From Microbacterium foliorum (GTDB lineage Bacteria; Actinomycetota; Actinomycetes; Actinomycetales; Microbacteriaceae), in contig NZ_CP041040.1 of assembly GCF_006385575.1 (NCBI RefSeq), positions 2,852,001 to 2,916,000 of the forward strand: a DNA stretch of 64,000 nucleotides. Direction: 5' to 3'. The stretch's first letter is position 1, and each line of letters opens with the position of its first letter. The position numbers were made by a program, and so were the translations under genes. Of the stretch, positions 16,272 to 24,605 are shown one piece after another. The notes under the pieces were generated by a model. The model saw only the letters and a program-made list of their open reading frames with translations, was not told where the DNA came from and did not search any database.

Positions 16272-17333
16272 TCAACTGGAGCGTTCGACGAGGGTCTCTG
16301 CGAAGCGGGTGAGCGCTTCGCGCACGGTGCCGCGCGGGAGCGGGGCGAGCGCGTCGATCGCATCCTGGGTCCAGGAGTGCGCGAGCGCGAGGGTCTTCTG
16401 CGTGCCGACGTGATCGCGCAGCTCTGTGAGCGGCCCGTCGAGGATTGCGGGGTCCGCCCCCTCGGCGATGCGGGACACGCCCTCGTCGATGCGGCCGGCC
16501 AGATCGATCGACGCGTCGTCGGTCTCGGCCTTCAGCAGCAGATAGGGCATGGTCGGCACGCCGGCGCGCAGATCTGTGCCCGGCACCTTGCCCGTGTCCT
16601 CGGGCTTCGCCGAGAGATCGATCACATCGTCGAGCAGCTGGAACGCGACGCCGATCTTCTCGCCGTAGACGCGCAGCGGCTCCTCGTACTGCGCGGGCGC
16701 GTTCGAGAAGATCACGCCGCCCTGCGTCGCCGCGGCGATCAGGGATCCGGTCTTGTCGGCGAGCACCTGGAGGTAGAACTCGATGGGGTCGTCGCCGGGC
16801 TGAGCGCCGATCGTCTCGTGCATCTGCCCCAGAACGAGACGCTCGAAGGTGTCGGCCTGCAGACGGATCGCCCGCTCGCCCAGTCGGGACATCAGCTGGC
16901 TCGCACGGGAGAACAGGATGTCTCCGGTGAGGATGGCGATGTTGTTGCCCCACACCGTCTGCGCCGCGGGCACACCGCGACGGCGGTCGGCGCCGTCCAT
17001 GACGTCGTCGTGGTACAGCGAGCCGAGGTGGGTGATCTCCAGAGCCTTTGCGACGTCGATCACCTGGTCGGTGTTGCCGTCGCCCAGCTGTGCCGCCAGA
17101 AGAGTCAGCACGGGGCGGATGCGCTTGCCCCCCGCCTCGTAGAGGTAGCGGCTGGCCGCGTCGGCGAGCGGGTCGGCGACGCGCACATCGTCGGCGAGAC
17201 CGGTCTCGACACGCTCGAGGCCGTCTTCGATCGCCTGAGCGATGCGTCGCCCAGCCGTGCCGATGAAGACACGGTCGCTGAAACCGAGACGGCTCGCCAG
17301 TCGCGAACCCGGGGCTACGCGGCTCGAAGTCAC
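16272..17333 (-). CDS. Polyprenyl diphosphate synthase (menaquinone side chain)
   Basis: A 353-residue trans-isoprenyl diphosphate synthase. The first aspartate-rich motif is DDVMD (109-113) followed by DRRRG, the second DDVID (235-239), and the substrate-binding GGKRIRP is near 68-74. These bind Mg-diphosphate and elongate an allylic primer with isopentenyl diphosphate. The residues before the first motif (HLGSLYH) lack large blockers, which fits a long chain such as hepta- to nonaprenyl. Its place next to menG and close to menF and menD argues for the menaquinone tail. The GTG start is supported by a TAGGCT -10 (17340-17345) exactly six bases upstream. Confidence 0.88.
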   Translation of the reverse strand: MTSSRVAPGSRLASRLGFSDRVFIGTAGRRIAQAIEDGLERVETGLADDVRVADPLADAASRYLYEAGGKRIRPVLTLLAAQLGDGNTDQVIDVAKALEITHLGSLYHDDVMDGADRRRGVPAAQTVWGNNIAILTGDILFSRASQLMSRLGERAIRLQADTFERLVLGQMHETIGAQPGDDPIEFYLQVLADKTGSLIAAATQGGVIFSNAPAQYEEPLRVYGEKIGVAFQLLDDVIDLSAKPEDTGKVPGTDLRAGVPTMPYLLLKAETDDASIDLAGRIDEGVSRIAEGADPAILDGPLTELRDHVGTQKTLALAHSWTQDAIDALAPLPRGTVREALTRFAETLVERSS

Positions 17334-17378
17334 GCTCTCAGCCTACCGTCGTCAGCCGTGGGGGTTCGCGCGTCGTAC

Positions 17379-18098
17379 TCACGCGGCTTTGAATGCCCGG
17401 TGCAGTGCGACGATCCCGAACGAGAGGTTGCGGTATTCGACCTCGGTCCACCCGGCCTCGCGGATCCACGCGGCGAGCTTCTTCTGATCGGGCCAGTCGC
17501 GGATCGACTCGTTCAGGTAGTCGTAGGCGTCGCCGTTGGTGCCGGCGACGCGGGCCACCCGAGGCAGCACCTGCGAGTTGTAGAAACGGTATCCGGCGCG
17601 GAACAGCGCACCGGGCGGGGTCGAGAACTCGTTGATCACGAGGCGGCCACCCGGCTTCGTCACGCGCAGCAGCTCGCGCAGCGCCTTCTTGGGGTCATTG
17701 ACGTTGCGAAGGGCATACGACATGGTGACGGCGTCGAACTCGCCGTCTTCGAAGGGCAGATCGGTGGCATCCGCCTGCACGAACGAGAGATTGCGGATGC
17801 TGCCGTGCCGACGCTTGCCCTCGGCGAGCATGCCGGGCGAGAAGTCGGCGGCGACGACCTGCGCTCCGCTGCGGGCGAGGGATGCCGACGACGAGGCGGT
17901 GCCCGCACCGAGGTCGAGGATCTTCTCCCCGGGCTTCGGGGCGACGGCCCTCGTCGTGGCTGCGCGCCAGAGCGCGTCGTTGCCGACCGTCATCGCCGTG
18001 TTCGTACGGTCGTAGCCCGCGGCGACCTGGTCGAACATGCCGCTGACGCGGGCGGGGTCCTTGCCGAGATCAGCGCGGTTTGCTTCGTTCGAGGTCAC
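17379..18098 (-). CDS. menG: Demethylmenaquinone methyltransferase
   Basis: A 239-residue SAM-dependent methyltransferase of the UbiE/MenG family that performs the last step of menaquinone synthesis. It starts with the family's VSGMFDQVAAGYDRTN segment, has motif I as LDLGAGTAS (about 63-71), then VQADATDLPFEDGEFDAVTM, and the conserved ALRNVNDPKKALRELLRVTKPGG. The C-terminal SGH-type family end is replaced by NLSFGIVALHRAFKAA. The GTG start overlaps the TGA of the DUF402 gene (GTGA), so the two are cotranscribed and coupled. Confidence 0.93.
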   Translation of the reverse strand: MTSNEANRADLGKDPARVSGMFDQVAAGYDRTNTAMTVGNDALWRAATTRAVAPKPGEKILDLGAGTASSSASLARSGAQVVAADFSPGMLAEGKRRHGSIRNLSFVQADATDLPFEDGEFDAVTMSYALRNVNDPKKALRELLRVTKPGGRLVINEFSTPPGALFRAGYRFYNSQVLPRVARVAGTNGDAYDYLNESIRDWPDQKKLAAWIREAGWTEVEYRNLSFGIVALHRAFKAA

Positions 18099-18658
18099 GT
18101 GCCCAGTCTAGGCGCGAGGTGCAGCGCGTCGAGGCGATCGAGCCAGAGATCCGGGGTCGCATCGTCGAACGGAGCGGTCTGCTCGCGCACGCGCTGCTCG
18201 AGGTCGAGCGCCAGGGCCTCCAGCCTGGTGACGATCTCGGCGGGGTATCCGTATCGCACCCTGTGCTCGGCCCACTCGTCGCGGTCGTCGACCCAGATGC
18301 CCCGCGGCCCATCGACCCGCACGACGTCGAGATCCATGTCGATGCCGACCGCCACCAGCGGGTCATCGGACCAGCGCACATCCCACCCGATGTCGATGTA
18401 GACCCGCATGCCCTTCGGGTGATCGCGGTTCACCGTCAGGGCGAAGTCGGGCTGCCGCGGCACGAGCGTCACGTTGGGGGTCTCCGCGATGAAGGCCGCA
18501 CCCGGTCGAGCACTCGGCCAGCCGACCGGCTGCCCGAGCCAGTCGCCCCACTCGTCGGCGCCGAGATACACGCACTCGTGCTGCCAATGCGGCGAGCCGT
18601 CCCACTTGCGCCACTGGAAGATCATCTCGGTGCCGGGTTCGGGGCGGGCGTCGCTCAT
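18095..18658 (-). CDS. DUF402 domain protein
   Basis: A 187-residue protein with the DUF402 core: EMIFQWRKWDGSPHWQHECV near the start, then MRVYIDIGWDVRW and VGIDMDLDVVRVDGPRGIWV, and the acidic end of the domain DDRDEWAEHRVRYGYPAEIV. DUF402 proteins form small beta-barrels related to nucleoside diphosphate phosphatases (FomD/SA1684 type) that use two metal ions held by Asp/Glu; the Asp cluster here is intact. The start MSDARPEP at 18658 is preferred because a TACGCT -10 lies exactly six bases upstream; the longer in-frame reading runs through the 102-bp repeats and looks non-coding. It is translationally coupled to menG. Confidence 0.82.
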   Translation of the reverse strand: MSDARPEPGTEMIFQWRKWDGSPHWQHECVYLGADEWGDWLGQPVGWPSARPGAAFIAETPNVTLVPRQPDFALTVNRDHPKGMRVYIDIGWDVRWSDDPLVAVGIDMDLDVVRVDGPRGIWVDDRDEWAEHRVRYGYPAEIVTRLEALALDLEQRVREQTAPFDDATPDLWLDRLDALHLAPRLGT

Positions 18659-18740
18659 GCCCTCAGCGTAAGCGGGGTCTCTCACATCCCGGTCGAGGCG
18701 GATGGCGAGACCCACCTTTCGCGGCGAGACCGCCCTTTCG

Positions 18741-18986
18741 CGGCCGTGGGTCTCACGACGGAAAGTCGGTCTCACCAGGGAACCCCGCCGCCCCTGGGCC
18801 GCCGCCAGCCGAAACCGACATCGCCGCACGAAACCCATGTCACGGCCGTGGGTCTCACGACGGAAAGTCGGTCTCACCAGGAAACCCCGCCGCCCCTGGG
18901 CCACCGCCAGCCGAAACCGACATCGCCGCACGAAACCCATGTCACGGCCGTGGGTCTCGCGACAGAAAGGCGGTCTCACCGGGAAA
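18741..18986. repeat. 102-bp tandem repeat, two full units and a partial third
   Basis: Units at 18741-18842 and 18843-18944 differ at only two bases; a third, more diverged partial copy runs from 18945 to about 18986. Each unit carries GGTCTCAC, then GGAAAGTCGGTCTCACC, and two CGAAACC boxes. An inverted relative of the first part (GAGACC...CTTTCG, twice) lies at about 18703-18740. The array fills the 352-bp gap between the divergent DUF402 and menF promoters. Because 102 is a multiple of three it stays open in frame on both strands, but the translations look non-functional. Confidence 0.9.
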
Positions 18987-19010
18987 CGAGCGAAGAACTA
19001 GGCTGGAGAC

Positions 19011-20276
19011 GTGAGCAGCAGGCTGGTCGTGGAGACCCGAGAGATCGATCCGGTCGAGGATCTCCTGGCCTACGCCGACCCGTCGCGGCCCCTCGCATGG
19101 CTGCGGCGCGGTGACGGCATCGTCGCCGTGGGAGACGGCGTGGTCGAGACGATCCGCATCCCGGCGGGTGCTGCGCCCATGCGCTCGGCCGCCATCGCCG
19201 CCGCCTGGCGAGACCTGGCTCAGGATGCCGAGATCGACGACGAGCTCGCGCTCCCCGGCTCCGGTCTCGTCGCCTTCGGTGCTCTGACCTTCGACGAGGG
19301 CTCCTCCGCCGACAGTGTTCTCGTCGTGCCGGCACTCGTGATCGGCCGACACCACGGGCGCACGTGGCTCACCCGCATCCGCTCGTCGTCGACGTCGCAC
19401 CCTGCGCTCGACCCGCAGTCCGAGGCATCGACGATCGGCTACGGCCCCCACTGGGCCGGCACCGTGGGCCCCGGGGCGCAGAGCCCGCAGGGCTACCAGG
19501 ATTCCGTGCGTCAGGCGCTGGCCCGCATCGCCGACGGCGAGCTCAGCAAGGTCGTACTGGCTCGCGACCTCACCGGCAGCATCCCCGCCGGATCCGACCT
19601 GCGCCGCCTCGTGCGCGCGCTGTCGACCGGCTACCCCGACACCTGGGCCTTCGCGGTCGACGGGTTGATCGGCGCGAGCCCCGAGACGCTCGTGACCGTG
19701 CAGCAGCGCACCGTCACCGCCCGCGTGCTGGCCGGAACCATCGGACGAGGAGCCGATGCCGATGCCGACACCGCGGCGTCGGCTCATCTGGCCTCGAGCA
19801 CCAAGGATCTCGACGAGCACGAGTACGCGGTGCAGAGCGTGCTGGCCTCGCTGCGTCCGCACACTCGCGCGCTGGCCGCGAGCGAGCAGCCGTTCCTGCT
19901 CAAGCTGCCGAACCTCTTCCACCTGGCGACCGACGTCGAGGGCGAGTTGGCCGACGGCGGTTCGTCGCTCGATCTGGTCGGTGCCCTGCACCCGACGGCC
20001 GCCGTGGCAGGGACTCCGACATCCGCCGCGATCGCGGCGATCCGCGAGCTCGAGCCGTTCGACCGCGGACGCTATGCCGGTCCGGTCGGATGGGTCGACG
20101 CGGCCGGCAACGGCGAGTGGGCCATCGCTCTGCGCTGCGCGCAGTTCACTCCCGCCGAGACCGCCATCGCAGTCACCGCCTATGCGGGCGCGGGGATCGT
20201 CGCGGGCTCGGACCCCGAGTCGGAACTGCTCGAGACCCGCGTCAAGTTCCGCCCGTTGGTCGACGCCCTCGCCTGA
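19011..20276 (+). CDS. menF: Isochorismate synthase
   Basis: A 421-residue chorismate-binding enzyme that converts chorismate to isochorismate, the entry step of menaquinone synthesis. The C-terminal catalytic part contains ARIADGELSKVVLARDL (with the general-base Lys), FAVDGLIGASPETLVTV, VLAGTIGRG, STKDLDEHEYAVQSV, and FDRGRYAGPVGWVDAAGNGEW, all of which match isochorismate/salicylate synthases rather than anthranilate synthase. The GTG start follows a TAGGCT -10 (18999-19004) by six bases. menD, the next enzyme in the pathway, is encoded 1 kb away on the other strand. Confidence 0.9.
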   Translation: MSSRLVVETREIDPVEDLLAYADPSRPLAWLRRGDGIVAVGDGVVETIRIPAGAAPMRSAAIAAAWRDLAQDAEIDDELALPGSGLVAFGALTFDEGSSADSVLVVPALVIGRHHGRTWLTRIRSSSTSHPALDPQSEASTIGYGPHWAGTVGPGAQSPQGYQDSVRQALARIADGELSKVVLARDLTGSIPAGSDLRRLVRALSTGYPDTWAFAVDGLIGASPETLVTVQQRTVTARVLAGTIGRGADADADTAASAHLASSTKDLDEHEYAVQSVLASLRPHTRALAASEQPFLLKLPNLFHLATDVEGELADGGSSLDLVGALHPTAAVAGTPTSAAIAAIRELEPFDRGRYAGPVGWVDAAGNGEWAIALRCAQFTPAETAIAVTAYAGAGIVAGSDPESELLETRVKFRPLVDALA

Positions 20277-20289
20277 GGCTCGGCGCTGT

Positions 20290-20380
20290 CGCGTTCACGA
20301 TTCAGCATGAATCGCGCATCACGGGCTCTGTGGGGCCGATCAGGCCGACGGGGCTCTGATCATGCTGAATTGTGAACGCG
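20290..20380. repeat. Inverted repeat (21-bp arms) between convergent menF and ppk2
   Basis: Arms 20290-20310 and 20360-20380 are complementary with one mismatch, separated by 49 bases. The left arm itself contains the dyad GATTCAGCATGAATC. It fills the whole intergenic space. It could be a bidirectional terminator structure or a dispersed REP/MITE-like element; a genome-wide copy count would decide. Confidence 0.75.
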
Positions 20381-20389
20381 CCGCCCCGC

Positions 20390-21232
20390 TCAGCTGGCCG
20401 CGAGGCGCTTCTTCTCTGCCTCGACGTCGAAGCCGGCGGCCGGCCACTGCGGATCGATCTGCTGCAGTGCATCGAGCAGCAGCTCCTGCACGGCGAGGCG
20501 GGCGAACCACTTGTGGTCGGCCGGGATCACATGCCACGGCGCCGCAGCGGTCGATGTGCGATCGAACACGGTCTGATACGCCGCCATGTAGTCGTCCCAG
20601 AGCAGTCGCTCGTCGACATCGCCCGGGTTGTACTTCCAGTGCTTGTCGGCCCGCTCGAGCCGCTCCATCAGCCGGGACTTCTGCTCGTCGGGCGAGATGT
20701 GCAGCATGACCTTGATGATGCGGGTGCCGGATGCCGCGACCTCGGCCTCGAACTCGTTGATCGCGTCGTACCTGCGTTCGATCTCGTCGGCCGGGGCCAG
20801 CGATCGCACCCGACCGATCAGCACGTCCTCGTAGTGCGAGCGGTCGAAGACGCCGATGAATCCCGGCTCCGGCAGCCGCTTGGCCACTCGCCAGAGGAAG
20901 TCGTGCGCGAGCTCTTCGTCGGTCGGCGCCTTGAACGCCGTGAGCGCGACGCCCTGCGGGTCGACCCCGCCCACGACGTGCCGAACGATGCCTCCCTTGC
21001 CCGCGGAGTCCATCGCCTGCAGGATCAGCAGCACCGAGTCCTTCGCGACTCCGACTCGGCTCTCGGCGAAGAGCCTCTCCTGCAGCTGATTGAGCTCGCT
21101 GAGTCCGGCCTCGAGATCGCGCCTGCCGTCGGCCTTCCCACCTCCGTACCCGGCGGTGCTCCGCGGATCGACATCGGAGAGACGGAATCCGTCGCCGACC
21201 TGGAAGGTCTTCGCCCACTCGTGCGCTGTCAT
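20390..21232 (-). CDS. ppk2: PPK2 family polyphosphate:nucleotide phosphotransferase
   Basis: A 280-residue kinase that moves phosphate between polyphosphate and nucleotides. The Walker A region LQAMDSAGKGG is at residues 71-81, the Walker B-like GVFDRSHYEDVLIGRV follows near 126-141, and a lid segment SPDEQKSRLMERLERADKHWKYN comes later, all typical of the single-domain PPK2 fold. Whether it uses AMP, ADP or GDP (class I, II or III) cannot be told confidently by eye. A CAGGAT hexamer lies six bases before the ATG, a weaker version of the leaderless layout. It is convergent with menF and upstream of nothing in the same direction. Confidence 0.88.
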   Translation of the reverse strand: MTAHEWAKTFQVGDGFRLSDVDPRSTAGYGGGKADGRRDLEAGLSELNQLQERLFAESRVGVAKDSVLLILQAMDSAGKGGIVRHVVGGVDPQGVALTAFKAPTDEELAHDFLWRVAKRLPEPGFIGVFDRSHYEDVLIGRVRSLAPADEIERRYDAINEFEAEVAASGTRIIKVMLHISPDEQKSRLMERLERADKHWKYNPGDVDERLLWDDYMAAYQTVFDRTSTAAAPWHVIPADHKWFARLAVQELLLDALQQIDPQWPAAGFDVEAEKKRLAAS

Positions 21233-21275
21233 GCGTTCATCCTGCCACTGCGGACGCGCGCCATGCCGAACGAGA

Positions 21276-22940
21276 TCAGCGCGTGAGCGGCACCTCGATC
21301 AGCTGACGACCACCGGCGGGAGTGGTGAGAACCTGATCGAGCGCCGTACGTGTCGTGACGCGCTGGTACTCCCAGCCGTAGGCGAGGGCCAGCTGCTCGA
21401 GGCGCACCGTGTGCGGGGTGTAGAAGGCTCTGTCGAGGTCGGCGCGCGCCGCCGTGCCCGCCACCTCCAGGCCGTCGAAGATCGTGCCGCCGCCGTCGTT
21501 GCCCACGATGACCTGGATGCGGGGTTCGTGCTCGTCCGGCGGCAGCAGCAGCGCTCCGACGTCGTGCAGGAAGGCGAGGTCGCCGAGCAGCACGCGGGTG
21601 ACCCCCGGAGCTCCCCCGGCCTGGCTCGCGAGAGCGATGCCGGTGGCGGTGGCGATCGTGCCGTCGATCCCAGCGAGTCCGCGGTTGGCGTGCACCGGAA
21701 CCTTCTTGCCGCCCAGCACCGAGTCGGCCACCCTGACGAGGCGCGAAGACCCGAACACGAGCCGGTCGTGCGGCCACGTCGCCCGCCAGACGGCGTCGGC
21801 GAGGAGCTCACGATCGAGCGGACGGCGCACCGCTGCCAGCTCGGCCTTCACTGCATCGCGTCGAGCGGACGGGTCACTGGAGGTGAGTCCGTCCTGGTCG
21901 GGAGCGCGTTCGCTGAGGTCGACGGCGTGCGCTGCGGATGCCGTGAGCCAGGCTCCGAGCCACTCGCGGTCAGCGGGGCCGGCGGCGACCGCGACGGATG
22001 CCGCGGGCCTCGTGCGTCCGTTGAGGTCGAGAGCCTCACCGCCGCGGCGGACGGCGATCACCTCGACGTCGGCCCGCGACAGCAGGCGGGCCACCTCGCG
22101 GCTGAGAGTCGGATGCCCGAGCACGACGGCACGCTCGATGCGACCGCCCAGAGCGTCGTCGCTCAGCAGCGCTCGATAGCCGTGCACGACCTGGCGTCCG
22201 AAACGGGCACCGCTGACGATCTCGGCGATCAGCGGCCAGGTTCCGGCGTGCGCGACCTCTTCGGCATCCGGGCCCGCATCGGCGCCCGCGATGACGACGG
22301 TGCGCGGCCCGCGCTCGAGCACGAGCGCGTCTGCGTGGGCGGGTCGCGGAGCCTCGCCCGGTGCGATGTCGACAGCGGGGACATCGCCCGACAGCGGTTC
22401 GCGCGACGGCAGATTCAGGTGCACCGGGCCTGCGACTCCGGGGAGGCCGTGCGCGGCATCCGCTCCCACCGCTGCCGAGACGGCTCGCATCGCGAGCCCT
22501 GACCAGTCGTCGTCGCCCGGAACAGGTGCGTCGACCTGCTCGCGCACCCAGGCGGCGAACATGCCCGGTTGGATGGTCGCCTGGTTGGCTCCGACTCCGC
22601 GGAGCTCGGGCGGCCTGTCGGCGGTCAGCAGCAGCAGGGGCACTCCCGAGTGGAAGGCCTCCATCGCGGCGGGAAGGAGGTTCGCGGCGGCGGTTCCCGA
22701 GGTGCAGAGCACTGCGGTGGGAACCCCGGTCTCACGCGAGAGGCCCAGTGCCGTAAACCCGGCGACGCGCTCGTCGATGCGCACGTGCAGGCGCAGGTGC
22801 CCCTGGTTCGCGGCGTGCACTGCGGCGAGCGCGAGCGCCTGAGAGCGGGAGCCCGGCGAGAGCACGAGATCGCGCACACCGTGACCGATGAGGTCGGCGA
22901 TCAGGGATGCCGCGGCATCCATCGCCGGCGATGCTGTCAC
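21276..22940 (-). CDS. menD: SEPHCHC synthase
   Basis: A 554-residue thiamine diphosphate enzyme that joins isochorismate and 2-oxoglutarate (2-succinyl-5-enolpyruvyl-6-hydroxy-3-cyclohexene-1-carboxylate synthase). The N-terminal domain shows VLSPGSRSQALALA, HVRIDERVAGFTALGLSRET (with the catalytic Glu), CTSGTAAANLLPA and DRPPELRGVGANQ. The C-terminal cofactor site reads VLLGDLAFLHDVGALL then VIVGNDGGGTIFDGLE. The GTG start at 22940 overlaps the TGA of the upstream small membrane gene (GTGA), which fixes it; a longer in-frame reading upstream is not real. Confidence 0.93.
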   Translation of the reverse strand: MTASPAMDAAASLIADLIGHGVRDLVLSPGSRSQALALAAVHAANQGHLRLHVRIDERVAGFTALGLSRETGVPTAVLCTSGTAAANLLPAAMEAFHSGVPLLLLTADRPPELRGVGANQATIQPGMFAAWVREQVDAPVPGDDDWSGLAMRAVSAAVGADAAHGLPGVAGPVHLNLPSREPLSGDVPAVDIAPGEAPRPAHADALVLERGPRTVVIAGADAGPDAEEVAHAGTWPLIAEIVSGARFGRQVVHGYRALLSDDALGGRIERAVVLGHPTLSREVARLLSRADVEVIAVRRGGEALDLNGRTRPAASVAVAAGPADREWLGAWLTASAAHAVDLSERAPDQDGLTSSDPSARRDAVKAELAAVRRPLDRELLADAVWRATWPHDRLVFGSSRLVRVADSVLGGKKVPVHANRGLAGIDGTIATATGIALASQAGGAPGVTRVLLGDLAFLHDVGALLLPPDEHEPRIQVIVGNDGGGTIFDGLEVAGTAARADLDRAFYTPHTVRLEQLALAYGWEYQRVTTRTALDQVLTTPAGGRQLIEVPLTR

Positions 22941-23305
22941 GGACGCGTGTCCGGCGCTGTGCCGTCGGGTGCGGTGCCGTCGTCGGTCTCGTCTTCGAGC
23001 TTCGCGAGTTCCTCTTCGAGGCGGCGGATGCGGGCGTCCTGCTCGCTCTTGCTGATGCTGCGGAGGAACTGGGGGTCGTCGTCGGGCGCGATGACGCGGA
23101 TCGCTCCCCCGTTGTCGTTGGCGCGGCGACGGCCGAGCGCGAACCAGAGGATCCCGCCGATGACCGGGATGAAGACGACGATGGCGATCCAGGCGGCCTT
23201 GGGCACGCCCCGGTGCCGCGTCGGCGGCTGCACTGCGCAGTCGACGATGCTGAACACCCAGAAGATGGCGGCCAGGAAGCCGCCCACGATCAACAGTCTC
23301 GCCAC
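22937..23305 (-). CDS. PLDc_N-type small membrane protein
   Basis: A 122-residue protein with two membrane segments (ARLLIVGGFLAAIFWVFSIV and WIAIVVFIPVIGGILWFALG) separated by the conserved RGVPKAAW turn, the pattern of the phospholipase D nuclease N-terminal (PLDc_N) domain, here without any nuclease part. The cytoplasmic tail is charged and probably helical (SKSEQDARIRRLEEELAKLE). The GTG start is supported by a TACACT -10 (23312-23317) six bases upstream. It overlaps menD by GTGA, so it is the first gene of the menD transcript. The role is unknown. Confidence 0.8.
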   Translation of the reverse strand: MARLLIVGGFLAAIFWVFSIVDCAVQPPTRHRGVPKAAWIAIVVFIPVIGGILWFALGRRRANDNGGAIRVIAPDDDPQFLRSISKSEQDARIRRLEEELAKLEDETDDGTAPDGTAPDTRP

Positions 23306-23393
23306 CCCTCCAGTGTAGGCGGGTCTGCGCGGCGTGGGCCCGCGGGGCACCTGCAGGCGGGCGTCGATGCCCGATTGTTAGACTGCGCGCACC

Positions 23394-23807
23394 ATGCCTG
23401 CCCCGTCGATGCGACTGCGCCACCAGGGCGTCGAGCGGATGCTGATCCTCCGGGTCGGTCTCGCGCTCGGCCTCGCCCTGCTGCTCGTGATCGGCGCGTG
23501 GTCGACATCGCACGGCAAGGCCGATGCGCACACGACGCTGTGTCTCGCGCCGGGTGCGAGTGCCGCATCGGTCGCGGGCCATCATGACGACACGAGCGTG
23601 GTCGCAACCACGCCGTCGGACGCCGGCATCGTCGTGATCGCCGCGCTCTGCTGCTTCGTGCTCGTGCTTCTGTCGCTGCGGTCGACCAGGGGCACACCCC
23701 TGATCCGCCGCGCGGTCGCGCTGCGCGCATCGGCGCCCAACCGTGCTGGTCCGCGCCGGCATGTGCCCGCTCTCACCCTCACGCAGCTCTCGCTCTCCCG
23801 CACCTGA
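23394..23807 (+). CDS. DUF6153-like membrane protein
   Basis: A 137-residue protein with two membrane segments (about 17-36, and 78-96 around GIVVIAALCCFVLVLLSL) and an external loop of about 40 residues holding a Cys (TTLC) and several His (TSHG, DAHTT, GHHDD). The tail after the second helix is Arg-rich. The His/Cys loop and layout resemble DUF6153, a small actinobacterial family often seen near copper or redox genes; this is my reading, not a search. A TTAGACT box lies just upstream. A thioredoxin-like gene follows after 86 bases in the same direction, which suggests a joint envelope redox or metal role. Confidence 0.7.
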   Translation: MPAPSMRLRHQGVERMLILRVGLALGLALLLVIGAWSTSHGKADAHTTLCLAPGASAASVAGHHDDTSVVATTPSDAGIVVIAALCCFVLVLLSLRSTRGTPLIRRAVALRASAPNRAGPRRHVPALTLTQLSLSRT

Positions 23808-23893
23808 CTCAGGCACGCCGCTCGTCGGCGACCCCGGCCGCGCCCTCGTCGCGGTCTCATCACCCTGCCTGATCCGAACCGTTGGAGAACCCC

Positions 23894-24547
23894 ATGAAGA
23901 CCCCTGTCACAGCGACCCTGATCGCCATCGCCGTAGCGATGATCCTGGCGATCGTCGGTATCGTCTACGCCATGTCGCAGCAGGCCGCCGATCCTGCTCC
24001 GCCCGAGGGCGAGAAGCTGCAGACCGTCCGCACTGACTCGCACGTGCTCGACGACGGCGGGCCCGATGCCGTCACGGTCGTCGAGTTCCTCGACTTCGAG
24101 TGCGAGGCGTGCGGCGCGTTCTACCCGATCATCGAAGACCTGCGCGAGCAGTACGACGGCGAGATCACCTATGTGGTCCGCTACTTCCCGCTGCCGGGGC
24201 ACATCAACTCGACGCAGGCCGCTCTCGCCGCCGAGGCAGCGGCAGAGCAGGACCGCTTCGAGGACATGTACCACCGGCTGTTCGAGACGCAGGCTCAGTG
24301 GGGCGAGCAGTCGGAGGAGACGCCGGAGGTGTTCCGGACGCTCGCCGTCGAACTCGGACTCGACATGGCGGCCTACGACGCCGCGGTCGCCGACCCGGCG
24401 ACTCTCGAGCGCGTGCAGGCCGACAAGAGCGACGGCGAGCAGCTCGGAGTGCGCAGCACGCCCAGCTTCTTCATCGACGGCGAACCCGTGGTGCTGGAGG
24501 CGTGGGGTGATCTCGAGGCTGCGATCGAGAAGGCCGTGAACGGCTGA
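23894..24547 (+). CDS. Membrane-anchored DsbA-like thioredoxin-fold protein
   Basis: A 217-residue protein with one N-terminal membrane anchor (residues 7-27) and an extracytoplasmic thioredoxin_4/DsbA domain. The active site is CEAC (Cys70-Cys73) in VEFLDFECEACGAFYPII, and the cis-proline loop is GVRSTPSFFIDG. Such proteins oxidise or isomerise disulphides in exported proteins. The start MKTPVTA is supported by GGAG six to seven bases upstream. It probably forms a unit with the preceding DUF6153-like gene, whose external Cys could be a substrate, which is inference. The gene is convergent with the sugar dehydrogenase. Confidence 0.85.
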   Translation: MKTPVTATLIAIAVAMILAIVGIVYAMSQQAADPAPPEGEKLQTVRTDSHVLDDGGPDAVTVVEFLDFECEACGAFYPIIEDLREQYDGEITYVVRYFPLPGHINSTQAALAAEAAAEQDRFEDMYHRLFETQAQWGEQSEETPEVFRTLAVELGLDMAAYDAAVADPATLERVQADKSDGEQLGVRSTPSFFIDGEPVVLEAWGDLEAAIEKAVNG

Positions 24548-24605
24548 GTCGGGCAGGACCACGTGCGACGGGCGTCGACGCCTTCGCCTGATCCGCGCCG
24601 CGGAC

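Noticed and set aside
16167..18401. Plus-strand ORF of 744 codons
   Set aside because: Antisense to the polyprenyl synthase and menG genes, both of which have catalytic motifs.
18659..18979. N-terminal extension of the DUF402 gene through the 102-bp repeats
   Set aside because: The 34-residue repeats are Arg-rich and unlike any domain; a good -10 lies right before the internal ATG at 18658, and the same DNA is open on the other strand too.
18741..18986. CRISPR array
   Set aside because: The repeats are directly adjacent with no unique spacers, the unit is 102 bp, and no cas gene is near.
23306..23816. Minus-strand extension of menD to 846 codons
   Set aside because: It runs in another frame through the small PLDc_N gene and the divergent DUF6153-like gene; the GTGA overlap at 22937-22940 marks the true start.
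24567..24590. Palindrome GGCGTCGACGCC as terminator between the DsbA-like and sugar dehydrogenase genes
   Set aside because: Only a 6-base half-arm palindrome without loop or T-run; too weak.
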